NCBI GenBank assembly: GCA_030748735.1
Contig: JASMLK010000058.1
Location: 1-64,000 of the forward strand
Length of the DNA: 64,000 bases
From: Myxococcota bacterium
Lineage (GTDB): Bacteria > Myxococcota_A > UBA9160 > UBA4427
Reading direction: 5' to 3'
In this document: piece by piece, positions 26,628-35,713 of the stretch
How the letters are laid out: every line of letters begins with the position of its first letter
How positions within the stretch are numbered: position 1 is the first letter of the stretch
Notes under the pieces: model-generated
Seen by the model: only the letters and a program-made list of their open reading frames with translations
What the model was told of the DNA's origin: nothing
Database searches by the model: none
Made by a program: the position numbers and the translations under genes

Positions 26628-27527
26628 TCAGTAGTGCCAGGGAAAGCGCGCGAAATCGCGATCACGCTTTTCGAGAAAGGCATCGCGCCCCTCTTCGGCT
26701 TCATCCGTCATGTACGCCAGCCGGGTCGCTTCGCCTGCGAACACCTGCTGGCCGACGAGCCCGTCGTCGACGAGGTTCATGGCGAACTTGGCCATGCGCT
26801 GCGCGGTGGGGCTCTTCGAATTGATCTCGGCCGCCCACTCGAGCGCCGTGGCCTCGAGTTCGGCGTGCGGAACGACCGCATTCACCATGCCCATCATGTG
26901 GGCTTCCTCGGCAGAATAGCTGCGTCCAAGAAAGAAGATTTCACGCGCGAACTTCTGTCCGATCTGCTTCGCCAGGTAGGCCGAGCCATAGCCGCCGTCG
27001 AAACTCGCGACGTCCGTATCGGTCTGCTTGAAGACGGCGTGCTCCTTGCTGGCCAGGGTCAGGTCGCATGTCACGTGGAGACTGTGTCCACCGCCAACCG
27101 CGAAGCCGGGCACCACGGCCACGACCACCTTGGGCATGAAGCGAATGAGGCGCTGTACTTCCAGGATGTGCAGTCGACCCGTGCGACCCGGGTCGATCGA
27201 CTCGGCCGATTCGCCCTCGGCATATTTGTAACCATCGCGACCGCGAATACGCTGGTCGCCACCGCTGCAAAAGGCCCAACCGCCATCGCGAGGCGAGGGT
27301 CCATTGCCCGTCAACAAGATCACGCCGACGTCTGTCGTGCGGCGTGCGTGATCGAGCGCGCGGTCCAACTCGTCGACCGTCTGCGGCCGAAAGGCGTTGC
27401 GCACCTCGGGTCGGTTGAAGGCGATCCGCACCGTGCCCTGGTCGACCGCGCGGTGGTAGGTGATGTCCTCGAGTGCGAAACCCGCCACCGCTTCCCAGCG
27501 TGAGGGATCGAATGTCTCCGAAACCAT
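26628..27527 (-). CDS. menB: 1,4-dihydroxy-2-naphthoyl-CoA synthase (MenB)-like crotonase
   Basis: ITYHRAVDQGTVRIAFNRPEVRNAFRPQTVDELDRALDHARRTTDVGVILLTGNGPSPRDGGWAFCSGGDQRIRGRDGYKYA...VVAVVPGFAVGGGHSLHVTCDLTLAS...FKQTDTDVASFDGGYGSAYLAKQIGQKFAREIFFLGR; diagnostic MenB motifs. Confidence 0.93.
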   Translation of the reverse strand: MVSETFDPSRWEAVAGFALEDITYHRAVDQGTVRIAFNRPEVRNAFRPQTVDELDRALDHARRTTDVGVILLTGNGPSPRDGGWAFCSGGDQRIRGRDGYKYAEGESAESIDPGRTGRLHILEVQRLIRFMPKVVVAVVPGFAVGGGHSLHVTCDLTLASKEHAVFKQTDTDVASFDGGYGSAYLAKQIGQKFAREIFFLGRSYSAEEAHMMGMVNAVVPHAELEATALEWAAEINSKSPTAQRMAKFAMNLVDDGLVGQQVFAGEATRLAYMTDEAEEGRDAFLEKRDRDFARFPWHY

Positions 27528-27566
27528 GCCGCTCTCTCCTCGTGTTCCGTGGCGCAGCGCGCGCCT

Positions 27567-27662
27567 GTAGTCCGCATTATTCATGAAGCCCTACTACGAA
27601 GCCCGCAAGCACTGCCATTTCACGGCCTTCTCGCTACGGGCTCCATGAATGATGCGGGCTAC
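27567..27662. repeat. Imperfect inverted repeat, arms about 28 bp, built from two copies of the short intergenic repeat
   Basis: Left arm GTAGTCCGCATTATTCATGAAGCCCTAC (27567-27594); right arm CTACGGGCTCCATGAATGATGCGGGCTAC (27634-27662), near reverse complements. Confidence 0.65.
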
Positions 27663-27770
27663 GGGCGGCCGAGCATAGCCGCCCGCACACCCATGAGCGC
27701 CAGCCCGTTCGCTTCCGTGGCGGCTGCGTCGAGCGCCCCGACCGACTGTCCGTGATAGCATCCGCGCGCC

Positions 27771-28724
27771 GTGAATCATCACATCGTCGCGATTGCATTC
27801 GTTCTGGGGATCATTCTCTTCGCCTGTGGCGACGCGAAGGAAAACCAGCCTCCGCCGGATGCCTCACGACCTGCCGAGGCCACGCAGGCGCACGACCTGA
27901 GCAAGCCGGTCGCGTTGCAGGTCGAGGGCGTTGGCGAGATCCGACTCTTCCTCAACCCCGCCGACGGCATGATCACCCCCTGGCTCCTCGGGAAGAAGGT
28001 CTGGGAGGAAACCGAAACCCATTGGCTCGCAAACAGCATCCGGCCGGGCGACACGGTCGCGGATATCGGTGCGAACATCGGATACTACTCGGTGGTCGCG
28101 GGCAGACTCGTGGGCGAGAAAGGGCGTGTCGTCGCCTTCGAACCCGACCCGATCGCGGCTTCCTTCATCCGGAGGAACGTCGAACTCAATGGGCTCAGCA
28201 ACGTCACGGTCGAGCAAAAGGCGGTTTCCAACGAGCCGGGCTCGATTCGGCTCTTCCTTTCCGAAGAGAACAAAGGCGACCATCGGATCTATCAGCCGGA
28301 AGGCGAAGCGCGTCCCTTCGTCGACGTCGAAGCCGTGACCCTCGATGACTACTTCGCGGGGACCGATCCACCGAGTGTCGTCAAGGTCGATACGCAGGGT
28401 GCCGAACTCGCGATCTTTCGCGGGATGGCGGGCACGGTGAAAGACGCAGACGACTTCGTGATCACGGTCGAGTATTCGCCCCATCATCTCGCGGGCTTCG
28501 GCGGTACGGGAAAGCAGCTGCTCGATGAGATCGACGCATTCGAACTCGAGATGTTCGACCTGGGCGGAGGTGGCCCCGGGCTTCAGCCGCTCGGGCGCAC
28601 CAGCCGTGAAGCATTGCTCGAGCGCTTCACCCCGGACAAGAAGCGGTTTACGAACCTGCTTCTCGTCAAGGGACGCCCACAGCTACGGGCGGAGATCGAG
28701 GCGCAGCTTCCGCCGCTTCGCTGA
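27771..28724 (+). CDS. FkbM family methyltransferase-like protein with N-terminal lipoprotein-type signal
   Basis: MNHHIVAIAFVLGIILFACGDAKEN (lipobox-like FACG) then GDTVADIGANIGYYSVVAGRLVGEKGRVVAFEPDPIAASFIRRNVELNGLSNV...PSVVKVDTQGAELAIFRGM. Confidence 0.87.
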   Translation: MNHHIVAIAFVLGIILFACGDAKENQPPPDASRPAEATQAHDLSKPVALQVEGVGEIRLFLNPADGMITPWLLGKKVWEETETHWLANSIRPGDTVADIGANIGYYSVVAGRLVGEKGRVVAFEPDPIAASFIRRNVELNGLSNVTVEQKAVSNEPGSIRLFLSEENKGDHRIYQPEGEARPFVDVEAVTLDDYFAGTDPPSVVKVDTQGAELAIFRGMAGTVKDADDFVITVEYSPHHLAGFGGTGKQLLDEIDAFELEMFDLGGGGPGLQPLGRTSREALLERFTPDKKRFTNLLLVKGRPQLRAEIEAQLPPLR

Positions 28725-28766
28725 AACCAGCGGTGCCCGCCCGGGTCCCTTCGCGACGACCCGAAG

Positions 28767-29495
28767 CTATTCGAGAATGATCGAACCGCGCGCCGTCACC
28801 TGCACCCGGCTGCTGCCGCCTTCGACGGCGGGAGGTGCGGGCGCGGCCTCCGCCGCCATGGCACGCATCCTCATCGGTCGGGGGCCGCCCCCACCGTGGG
28901 TGTCGAGGTGGAGATCGTCGATCGCATAGCTCCTGGCAGCAATGCCCTGCCGGATGAGTTCTGCGCGAGCCTTGAAAGCGGCGAGGGCCTCGCTGACGAG
29001 TTCTCCTTCGACCGCTTCGCGCGTCTTGCGAGCGACGCTGAACTGAAAGGACTGCAGCTGCACGCGCGCCTGGAGAACGCCAACCAGCTTCGTCACCGCG
29101 TCGACGTCTGCGCTCTCGATGATCAAGTCCTGATGGGCGCGCCAGCGGCGGATCCTGCCCTTGTCGTGCACCGGATAGGTGTTGTAGCCGCCGCTCTTCG
29201 ACTTGACACTCGCTTCGGCCCGGACCTTTTCGAGCGCCCACGCCATGGTGCGGTTCACCGTGTCGGCGGCGCCTGCAGCGTCTGCATCCTCGGCGGTAGT
29301 TCCCACCACGGCAGTGACCCAATCGTTGGCTACGTCGCGGCCGCTGGTGATGCTGAAGTGGATGCGATTCGCCGCTTCGTTGGAAGGCTCGGTCGCGATG
29401 GCTTCGGGAGCGGTGCAGCCGAGTGCCAGAAGCCAGAGCATCAAGAACACCGCGCGGCCGGCGGCCAGTGGAGTCGCAAGGTGACGCTTGTCCAT
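28767..29495 (-). CDS. SIMPL (DUF541)-like periplasmic protein
   Basis: Signal-like N-terminus; TEDADAAGAADTVNRTMAWALEKVRAEASVKSKSGGYNTYPVHDKGRIRRWRAHQDLIIESADVDAVTKLVGVLQARVQLQSFQFSVARKTREAVEGELVSEALAAFKARAELI. Confidence 0.8.
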   Translation of the reverse strand: MDKRHLATPLAAGRAVFLMLWLLALGCTAPEAIATEPSNEAANRIHFSITSGRDVANDWVTAVVGTTAEDADAAGAADTVNRTMAWALEKVRAEASVKSKSGGYNTYPVHDKGRIRRWRAHQDLIIESADVDAVTKLVGVLQARVQLQSFQFSVARKTREAVEGELVSEALAAFKARAELIRQGIAARSYAIDDLHLDTHGGGGPRPMRMRAMAAEAAPAPPAVEGGSSRVQVTARGSIILE

Positions 29496-29608
29496 GTAGG
29501 TCTCCCGATGTGGAGCCGCATGCTACCGCGAGAGGGCCGGGTTGCGATTGGAAAACTTCCGCAACACGTGCAGCACGGCGGTACGACGAGCCTCGGGCCC
29601 TGTCGTAT

Positions 29609-30088
29609 TCAAGCCTTTCGCGAGCCCTCGAACAGCGCCGCCGGCACGTCGAAGGTCGACCGCTCATTGGGGTCGCCGAGTTCGTCGAGGAGCTTGCGGA
29701 TGGCCGGGCCGGCGCCCGCGAGGGCGCCCGAATCGAGCTGGTCCCCGACCGACGCGTAGCCACCCTCGGCGAGTAACTCGGCTGCGCGGGTGGTGATCGC
29801 GTCCACACCCCATTCGAGGTTCTTTCCGTCGCCGGCTTCGATGCGCGTCTCTTCCTGCTTCTCGGCCGGCGCGTGGTAGTGCGGCCGCTTTCGAAAGAGG
29901 TCGATGCGCAGCAGGTCGCGCGGCTCTCCTTCGCTCGGGTCGTCCCGGACGTAGAGCGTCACACCACCGTCGATCGTCTCGATCTCGCGCCGACAGGCGA
30001 CCAGGCGAAGCCCACCGACGCGAAGCTCGGCGTCGGGCCCCTTCCAGATCTCGAGGGTCACCATCTTGCTGGGGGCGTTGCTCGTCAT
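29609..30088 (-). CDS. Hypothetical protein, 159 aa
   Basis: Continuous ORF MTSNAPSKMVTLEIWKGPDAELRVGGLRLVACRREIETIDGGVTLYVRDDPSEGEPRDLLRIDLFRKRPHYHAPAEKQEE...; family not recognised. Confidence 0.55.
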   Translation of the reverse strand: MTSNAPSKMVTLEIWKGPDAELRVGGLRLVACRREIETIDGGVTLYVRDDPSEGEPRDLLRIDLFRKRPHYHAPAEKQEETRIEAGDGKNLEWGVDAITTRAAELLAEGGYASVGDQLDSGALAGAGPAIRKLLDELGDPNERSTFDVPAALFEGSRKA

Positions 30089-30102
30089 CTCATCCGCTCC
30101 GA

Positions 30103-31623
30103 CTAGACCTCTTCGATGCAGCGGTACTCCGAGAAGTCGGGCCGTTTCATCTCCTTGCGGAACCGGCTCGCCGACCAGGGATATAGATTCGGCAGGCCCG
30201 TCTTGTCGAGGTACCAGCTGTTGCAGCCGCCCGTAACCCAGATCGTGTTGGGCACCGCTTCACGCATGGCTGCGTTGTAGACGTCGAAGGCTTCCTGCTT
30301 CGGTGCGATCGCCTCGAGGCCCTGGCGCTTCATCTCGTCGAGGCATTGGATCACGTAGCCGATCTGCCATTCGCTGATCGTGATGAGCGAGAGATTGCCG
30401 ATCGGGCCGGTCGGCCCCTCGATCATCCAGAGGTTCGGAAAGGCCGGAACGCTCATCGCCCGGTGGGCGCGCGGCATGTCGTCCCAGAGTTTTTCGAGAT
30501 CGACTCCGCCTTCACCGACCACCCGGGTTGGCAGGATGAACCGCGTGGGGTCGAAGCCCGTGGCGACGACGAGCACGTCGAGGTCGTGATGGCGTCCGTC
30601 GGCGGTGACGATGCCGCTGGCGTCGATGTGCTCGATGCCTTCGGTCACGAGTTCGGTCGTGTCGCGCGTGATTGCGGGATAGAAGTCCGAACACAGAACC
30701 AGCCGCTTGCATGCGGCCTTGTAGTCGGGGGTGAGCTTCTCGAGCAGCTCCGGGTCCTTCACGTGATCGTGGAGGTTCTTCTCGCACATGTCTTGAATGC
30801 GCTGTTGCGACTTCGGGTCGCCCAGCACCGCGCCGCCGATCCCGCGCGTCATGAGGACGTAGTAGAAGCTGTAGAGGAGCTTGTGGAGGAAGGGGAAGGT
30901 CCGCAGGGTGCGCTTCCAGGGTTCCGAGTACGCCTTCTGCGACAGCGGAACCATCCACTGCGCCGTGCGCTGGAAGACCGACAGGTGCTCCACCTCGTCG
31001 GCGATCGCACCGACGATCTGCGCGGCCGTCGAACCGGTGCCGATCACGCCGACGCGCTTGCCTTCGAGGCTGCACGAGTGGTCCCAGCGTGCCGAGTGGA
31101 AGGAGTCGCCCTCGAAGTCGTCGAGGCCCGGAATGTCGGGCATGACGGGATGATGGAGGACGCCCGTGGCCGAGATCACGATGTCGTAGATCTCTTCGTC
31201 GCCATTCCCCGTGGTCAGCCGCCAACGCGGCGCTTCGTAGACGAGGTCGGTGACCGGCGTGTTGAACTGAACGATGTCCGTGACACCGAAGTCGCGGGCC
31301 GTCTTCTCCATGTAGGCCTGGATCTCGGGGCCATAGGAGAAGCGATGTGACCAGTCGGGGTTCGGCGCGAAGGTGAACGAGTACCAGTAGGAAGGCACGT
31401 CGCAGGAAAGACCGGGGTAGGTGTTTTCGCGCCAGGTCCCCCCGACGCGATCGGTCTTTTCGTAGACGGTGAGGTCCGTGTAGCCGGCTTCGCGAAGCTT
31501 CACGACGGACGCGATGCCCGACATGCCGGCACCAATGATGGCGATCCGTGGCATGTGGCCGGTGCGTGCCCAGCCGTCGGCCTGCGAGGTTTCTTCGATC
31601 TGGATCGTGTTTGCTGCGCTCAT
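30103..31623 (-). CDS. Flavin-containing monooxygenase (Baeyer-Villiger type)
   Basis: IAIIGAGMSGIASVVKLREAGYTDLTVYEKTDRVGGTWRENTYPGLSCDVPSYWYSFTFAPNPDWSHRFSYGPEIQAYMEKTARDFGV...FHSARWDHSCSLEGKRVGVIGTGSTAAQIV. Confidence 0.93.
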   Translation of the reverse strand: MSAANTIQIEETSQADGWARTGHMPRIAIIGAGMSGIASVVKLREAGYTDLTVYEKTDRVGGTWRENTYPGLSCDVPSYWYSFTFAPNPDWSHRFSYGPEIQAYMEKTARDFGVTDIVQFNTPVTDLVYEAPRWRLTTGNGDEEIYDIVISATGVLHHPVMPDIPGLDDFEGDSFHSARWDHSCSLEGKRVGVIGTGSTAAQIVGAIADEVEHLSVFQRTAQWMVPLSQKAYSEPWKRTLRTFPFLHKLLYSFYYVLMTRGIGGAVLGDPKSQQRIQDMCEKNLHDHVKDPELLEKLTPDYKAACKRLVLCSDFYPAITRDTTELVTEGIEHIDASGIVTADGRHHDLDVLVVATGFDPTRFILPTRVVGEGGVDLEKLWDDMPRAHRAMSVPAFPNLWMIEGPTGPIGNLSLITISEWQIGYVIQCLDEMKRQGLEAIAPKQEAFDVYNAAMREAVPNTIWVTGGCNSWYLDKTGLPNLYPWSASRFRKEMKRPDFSEYRCIEEV

Positions 31624-31675
31624 GGAAAACCTCCTGATGCTCTTCGCGGGAGCCTGGGAATCTGTCGACGAGGCA

Positions 31676-31996
31676 TCAATAATGCCCATAAGCCGAAGCA
31701 TTCCAGACCCTTGCGACGGTTTCCCCCACACGCGTGGGAGATTCGGGCTCGAGCTTCGTGACGTGGTCGGTGGCCACCGCGGTGTTCATCAGGATCACTT
31801 GTGCGAAGAGAGCCATCGTCACGTCTTCGAGGCTCTTGAAGTAGTGATAGAACGACGAGCGGGTCATCCCGGTGCGTTTCATCAGGTGCTCGACGGTGAG
31901 CTGGTTGAACTCCACTTCGGCAAGGGCGGCTTCACCCGCTTCGAGGATCTCGTTGCGGGCCTCTTCGGGGGATCGTCGGAGTCGTTGCTTGGCCAC
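31676..31996 (-). pseudogene. TetR-family regulator remnant with apparent in-frame internal deletion
   Basis: 106 aa: complete HTH (RNEILEAGEAALAEVEFNQLTVEHLMKRTGMTRSSFYHYFKSLEDVTMALFAQV) directly followed by a TetR C-terminus-like tail (LMNTAVATDHVTKLEPESPTRVGETVARVWNASAYGHY). Confidence 0.6.
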
Positions 31997-32026
31997 GCCC
32001 GCGAGTCTACCGCGCGCGAGCTGCCG

Positions 32027-32614
32027 TCAACGCGGATCGACCCGATACAAGCGGTCTCCTGGCTCGGGACGCTTCGACCTTCCCGTGAGCACTTCGCCCA
32101 CCTCGACCACGGCGCCGTGTGCCGCGGCCGAGGTGGCGGCGTAGACGCCTTCTTCTCCGGAGTACTTGCGCTCGCGCCCGGCTCGAACGGCTTCGTATTC
32201 TGGAGTGCCGTGAGGGACGAGGGTGAGGCGGCCTTCGGCGCGCTGCGCGTCGATGCGCAGCACCACGCGATCGTCGCGTTCGATCTGTTGTGGCCAACGC
32301 GTGAGCTCGCCGTCGACGCAGTCGAGATCGCAGGCGACGTAGGGGATACGCTCGTGGACGCTGAACCAGAGCGTGCGCGACGTTGCGGTGCCGACGATTT
32401 CCATCTCGAGTTCGTGCACTGCGTCGAGGGTGCTCCAATCGATGTCACCGAGTTCCACCATCTTGCCGGAGGTCAGCGGCCCGCCGGCGAACACGAACAC
32501 CGGTCCATCGGCGCGGGACACCAGGTGCGCACCCCCCAGAGCCGCGGCGCAGAGCAGGGCGATCAGCATGGCGATGCGAATCGGCCGTCTCTGGCTTTGC
32601 GTCGTCTGTTCCAC
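32027..32614 (-). CDS. Hypothetical secreted protein
   Basis: GTG start, hydrophobic leader RIAMLIALLCAAALGGAHLVSRA, then VFVFAGGPLTSGKMVELGDIDWSTLDAVHELEMEIVGTATSRTLWFSVHERIPYVACDLDCVDGELTRWPQQIERDDRVVLRIDAQR. Confidence 0.6.
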   Translation of the reverse strand: MEQTTQSQRRPIRIAMLIALLCAAALGGAHLVSRADGPVFVFAGGPLTSGKMVELGDIDWSTLDAVHELEMEIVGTATSRTLWFSVHERIPYVACDLDCVDGELTRWPQQIERDDRVVLRIDAQRAEGRLTLVPHGTPEYEAVRAGRERKYSGEEGVYAATSAAAHGAVVEVGEVLTGRSKRPEPGDRLYRVDPR

Positions 32615-32690
32615 GATCTCCCCCTCCTGAGTGGTCGAACAGGTGATGTAGCATCGTGCAGCGCCGAACCAACGGGAGCCGCCAGCACCC

Positions 32691-34442
32691 ATGAAAGCCT
32701 TCCTGAACACGGGCATCCTCATCGTCGTCTCGTGTCTTGCGGTCCTGACCTGGGTCTGGCCGCCCGCGCTGTTCGCGTTCCTGCTCGTGGGGCCGCTTGC
32801 TGCGCTCAGCGTGTGGGGTCTTTCGGGCGGTGAACTCTCGGCGAGAGACATCTTCGTCTGGACGGCCGTGGCGGCGATCACGTCCGTCGTCGTCGTGGGC
32901 TACTTCTGGCCGGTTGCCCTGCTCGGGATGCTGCTGATCGGGCCCATCATCTTCCTGGGCGCCTGGGACATGTCCCAGACCCGCAGCTCGGTTCGCCGGA
33001 ACTTCCCGGTGATCGGGCACATGCGTTACCTGCTCGAGGAGATCCGCCCGGAGATCCAGCAGTACTTCATCGAATCGAATACGGACGGACGCCCGTTCGC
33101 GCGTGAAGATCGCAACGTGGTGTACCAGCGTTCGAAGGGGGCGTTGGACACCCTGCCGTTCGGAACGCAACGCGACGTCTACGCCACCGGCTACGAATGG
33201 ATCAACCACTCGATGGCTCCGTGCGAACCCGACGACATGAATCCCCGGGTGATGATCGGTGAAGGGACGTGCGAGCAACCCTACGACGCGTCGATCCTGA
33301 ACATCTCCGCAATGAGTTTCGGAGCGCTGAGTGGCAACGCGATCGAAGCACTCAACATAGGCGCGCGCGAAGGGGGCTTTGCGCACAACACGGGCGAAGG
33401 CGCGATCAGTCCGCACCACCTGCAGGGCGGCGATCTCATCTGGCAGATCGGTACGGGTTACTTTGGATGCCGTACTCAGGATGGTCGCTTCGACGCCGAG
33501 CGGTTCGTCGCGAACGCCACCCGCGACGCAGTCAAGATGATCGAGATCAAGATCTCCCAGGGCGCCAAGCCGGGGCACGGCGGGATCCTGCCCGCCGCCA
33601 AGATCACACCCGAGATCGCCGAGATTCGCGGAGTCCCTCTCGGCGCAGACGTGATCTCACCCCCTGCGCACACGGCCTTCACCACGCCGACCGGCCTGCT
33701 CGAATTCGTGGCGCGGTTGCGCGAGCTCTCGGGTGGCAAACCGGTGGGCTTCAAGCTGTGCGTCGGCAAACGCCGTGAGTTCCTGGCGGTTTGCAAGGCC
33801 ATGATCGAGACCGGTCTGCATCCGGACTTCATTGCGGTCGATGGTGGAGAAGGGGGGACGGGGGCCGCGCCGGTCGAGTTCTCCAACTCGTTGGGGTGTC
33901 CGCTCGTCGAAGGTCTCACCTTCGTTCATAGCGCCCTGCTTGGGGCGGGCGTGCGCGACAAGATCAAGATCATCGCTTCAGGCAAGGTCGCGAGCGGCTT
34001 CGGTGTGGTGAAACGGTTGGCCCTGGGTGCCGACCTCCTCTACGCAGCCCGCTCGATGATGATGTCCATGGGCTGCATCCAGGCGCGGCAATGCAACGCG
34101 AACACCTGCCCGGTCGGGATCGCGACCCAGAACCCGAATCTGACCAAGGGGTTGGTCGTGAGCAGGAAGTCGGCGCGGGTCGCCCTTTATCACGAAGAAA
34201 CGGTGGGGGCCGCGATGGAACTGATCGCGGCTGCAGGACTCACGTCTCCTTCGGCACTCGAGCCGTGGTACATCATGCGGCGGGTCTCGCCTTTCGAGAC
34301 GCGGCACTACGGCGAGATCATCCACTTCCTCGACGACGGCGCGTTATTGGGCGACGACCTTCCGCTGGAATACGAGCGCGCCTGGGTTGCAGCGACGGCG
34401 TCGTCCTTCGAACACGCTGCTGACGACGACGTTCACGCGTAG
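32691..34442 (+). CDS. FMN-binding glutamate synthase-domain family protein with N-terminal membrane helices
   Basis: ILNISAMSFGALSGNAIEALNIGAREGGFAHNTGEGAISPHHLQGGDLIWQIGTGYFGCRTQDGRFD...EIKISQGAKPGHGGILPAAKIT...FIAVDGGEGGTGAAPVEF...CNANTCPVGIATQNPNLTKGL. Confidence 0.93.
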   Translation: MKAFLNTGILIVVSCLAVLTWVWPPALFAFLLVGPLAALSVWGLSGGELSARDIFVWTAVAAITSVVVVGYFWPVALLGMLLIGPIIFLGAWDMSQTRSSVRRNFPVIGHMRYLLEEIRPEIQQYFIESNTDGRPFAREDRNVVYQRSKGALDTLPFGTQRDVYATGYEWINHSMAPCEPDDMNPRVMIGEGTCEQPYDASILNISAMSFGALSGNAIEALNIGAREGGFAHNTGEGAISPHHLQGGDLIWQIGTGYFGCRTQDGRFDAERFVANATRDAVKMIEIKISQGAKPGHGGILPAAKITPEIAEIRGVPLGADVISPPAHTAFTTPTGLLEFVARLRELSGGKPVGFKLCVGKRREFLAVCKAMIETGLHPDFIAVDGGEGGTGAAPVEFSNSLGCPLVEGLTFVHSALLGAGVRDKIKIIASGKVASGFGVVKRLALGADLLYAARSMMMSMGCIQARQCNANTCPVGIATQNPNLTKGLVVSRKSARVALYHEETVGAAMELIAAAGLTSPSALEPWYIMRRVSPFETRHYGEIIHFLDDGALLGDDLPLEYERAWVAATASSFEHAADDDVHA

Positions 34443-34457
34443 ACCGGCCGGCCGGTC
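34442..34457. terminator. Perfect 16-bp palindrome GACCGGCCGGCCGGTC between convergent genes
   Basis: Starts at the last base of the upstream stop codon; 24 bp gap between convergent coding ends. Confidence 0.45.
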
Positions 34458-34465
34458 ACAGAGCC

Positions 34466-35338
34466 TCACATGTCGTCGAGGAACTTCTTCTCGATGACGA
34501 GGTTCTTCCACCGGAGGGTTTCCTTGCCTTTCGGCCATGGCACGCCGTTGCGACCCCAGTTGGCATTCGGTCGCTCGAAGACTTCCGCCGGCGGTGGGCG
34601 GTAGATCGCTTCGGGTGAGTTGTCCTCGATGCCGAAGAGGGGGAAGTACTCCTTCGCGACGAAGAAGACGTTCGGGCCCCAGGACATCTGGTACAGCAGC
34701 TCGTAGCCCTTCTTCTTGCCCAGGTTCACCAGCGACTGCATGCTTGCGCCGATGTAGTAGGTCTGGTCCCAATAGTTCATCGGGTGAAAATCGATCACCA
34801 TCAGCTCGGGCGGCGGGAAGACGAGGTTCGTTTCGATCATCACGACCTTCGGCCGAAAGTCGTGGATCGCGCGCCAGACGTAGTAGTCGTTGCTGTCGAT
34901 GTCGATGACGAGAAAGTCGAGATCCTTCGGTACCCCCGCGCGTTCGAACAGGACCTCGATGTTTCCCGGCCAGACCCAGGCCTGCTCGGTCTTCGTGCCG
35001 GGGTAGTCGGCGTAGTTCTTCGCGAGCTGTCGCGCGCGCCCCTTGTTGCCCTCGATCTGGTAGCTCTTCCAGCCGTGATTCACGACCAGGTTGCGCATGT
35101 TGCTGTTGTTGATGCCGTCGTACGCACCGAACTCGACTGCGAACTTCGGCCCCGGTTCGATGATCTCGAAGATCTTCTCGACCACGCCGTCTTCACCGAA
35201 CTGCGAGAACCCCTTTCGCTCGGCTGCTTTCAGATCGACGGGTTCTACCCGGGGCTCGTCTGCAGCGGCGGGCGCCGACACAAGCAGAACGACTGCGGCT
35301 GCGAGCAGGGCGAGCGGGATCGTGGATCGAACAACCAT
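34466..35338 (-). CDS. FkbM-like methyltransferase-fold protein with signal peptide
   Basis: MVVRSTIPLALLAAAVVLLVSAPAAADEPR then FSQFGEDGVVEKIFEIIEPGPKFAVEFGAYDGINNSNMRNLVVNHGWKSYQIEGNKGRARQLAKNYAD...KDLDFLVIDIDSNDYYVWRAIHDFRPKVVMIETNLVF. Confidence 0.78.
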   Translation of the reverse strand: MVVRSTIPLALLAAAVVLLVSAPAAADEPRVEPVDLKAAERKGFSQFGEDGVVEKIFEIIEPGPKFAVEFGAYDGINNSNMRNLVVNHGWKSYQIEGNKGRARQLAKNYADYPGTKTEQAWVWPGNIEVLFERAGVPKDLDFLVIDIDSNDYYVWRAIHDFRPKVVMIETNLVFPPPELMVIDFHPMNYWDQTYYIGASMQSLVNLGKKKGYELLYQMSWGPNVFFVAKEYFPLFGIEDNSPEAIYRPPPAEVFERPNANWGRNGVPWPKGKETLRWKNLVIEKKFLDDM

Positions 35339-35501
35339 GGGTGTTCCTTCAGCAATCGTCGTGAGGCCTTCGAAGTGTACGTCTTGCACTCCGCGGACAG
35401 CAAACCAGGCTTCTCCACCGTAGGGGACCAGCCGGCGCGCGTTCGCCGTATGACGCCGGCCACCCGGTAGACTACGCGCGCGCGATCGCGAGGAGGCAGT
35501 G

Positions 35502-35597
35502 ATGGGTATCCCGGTGCAGGGTCATTGCGACAACAGCTTTGGCGAGATCCGCGAGATCTTCGAGAGGTGCTTCGATGGCGACGAAGAGATCGGGGCG
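35502..35597 (+). pseudogene. N-terminal remnant of serine beta-lactamase/EstB-like hydrolase
   Basis: MGIPVQGHCDNSFGEIREIFERCFDGDEEIGAAICAHQ resembles the start of beta-lactamase-family esterases (VxGxcdxrFxxvrexFxxnFxxxxExGAAvcv); the rest of the domain is absent. Confidence 0.5.
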
Positions 35598-35713
35598 GCC
35601 ATCTGCGCCCATCAAGCGACCGAGCGTTCCCGGGTCGCTCCGTGCGCAGGGTGTTGCCCTCGACTTCGTGGGTTCATAATCTCAACGTGACTTCAGTCTA
35701 AAGGAGGTGTGCG

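Noticed and set aside
26628-27527. Menaquinone biosynthesis operon
   Set aside because: Only menB-like is present; no menA/C/D/E/F neighbours, so the pathway role is not claimed from this window.
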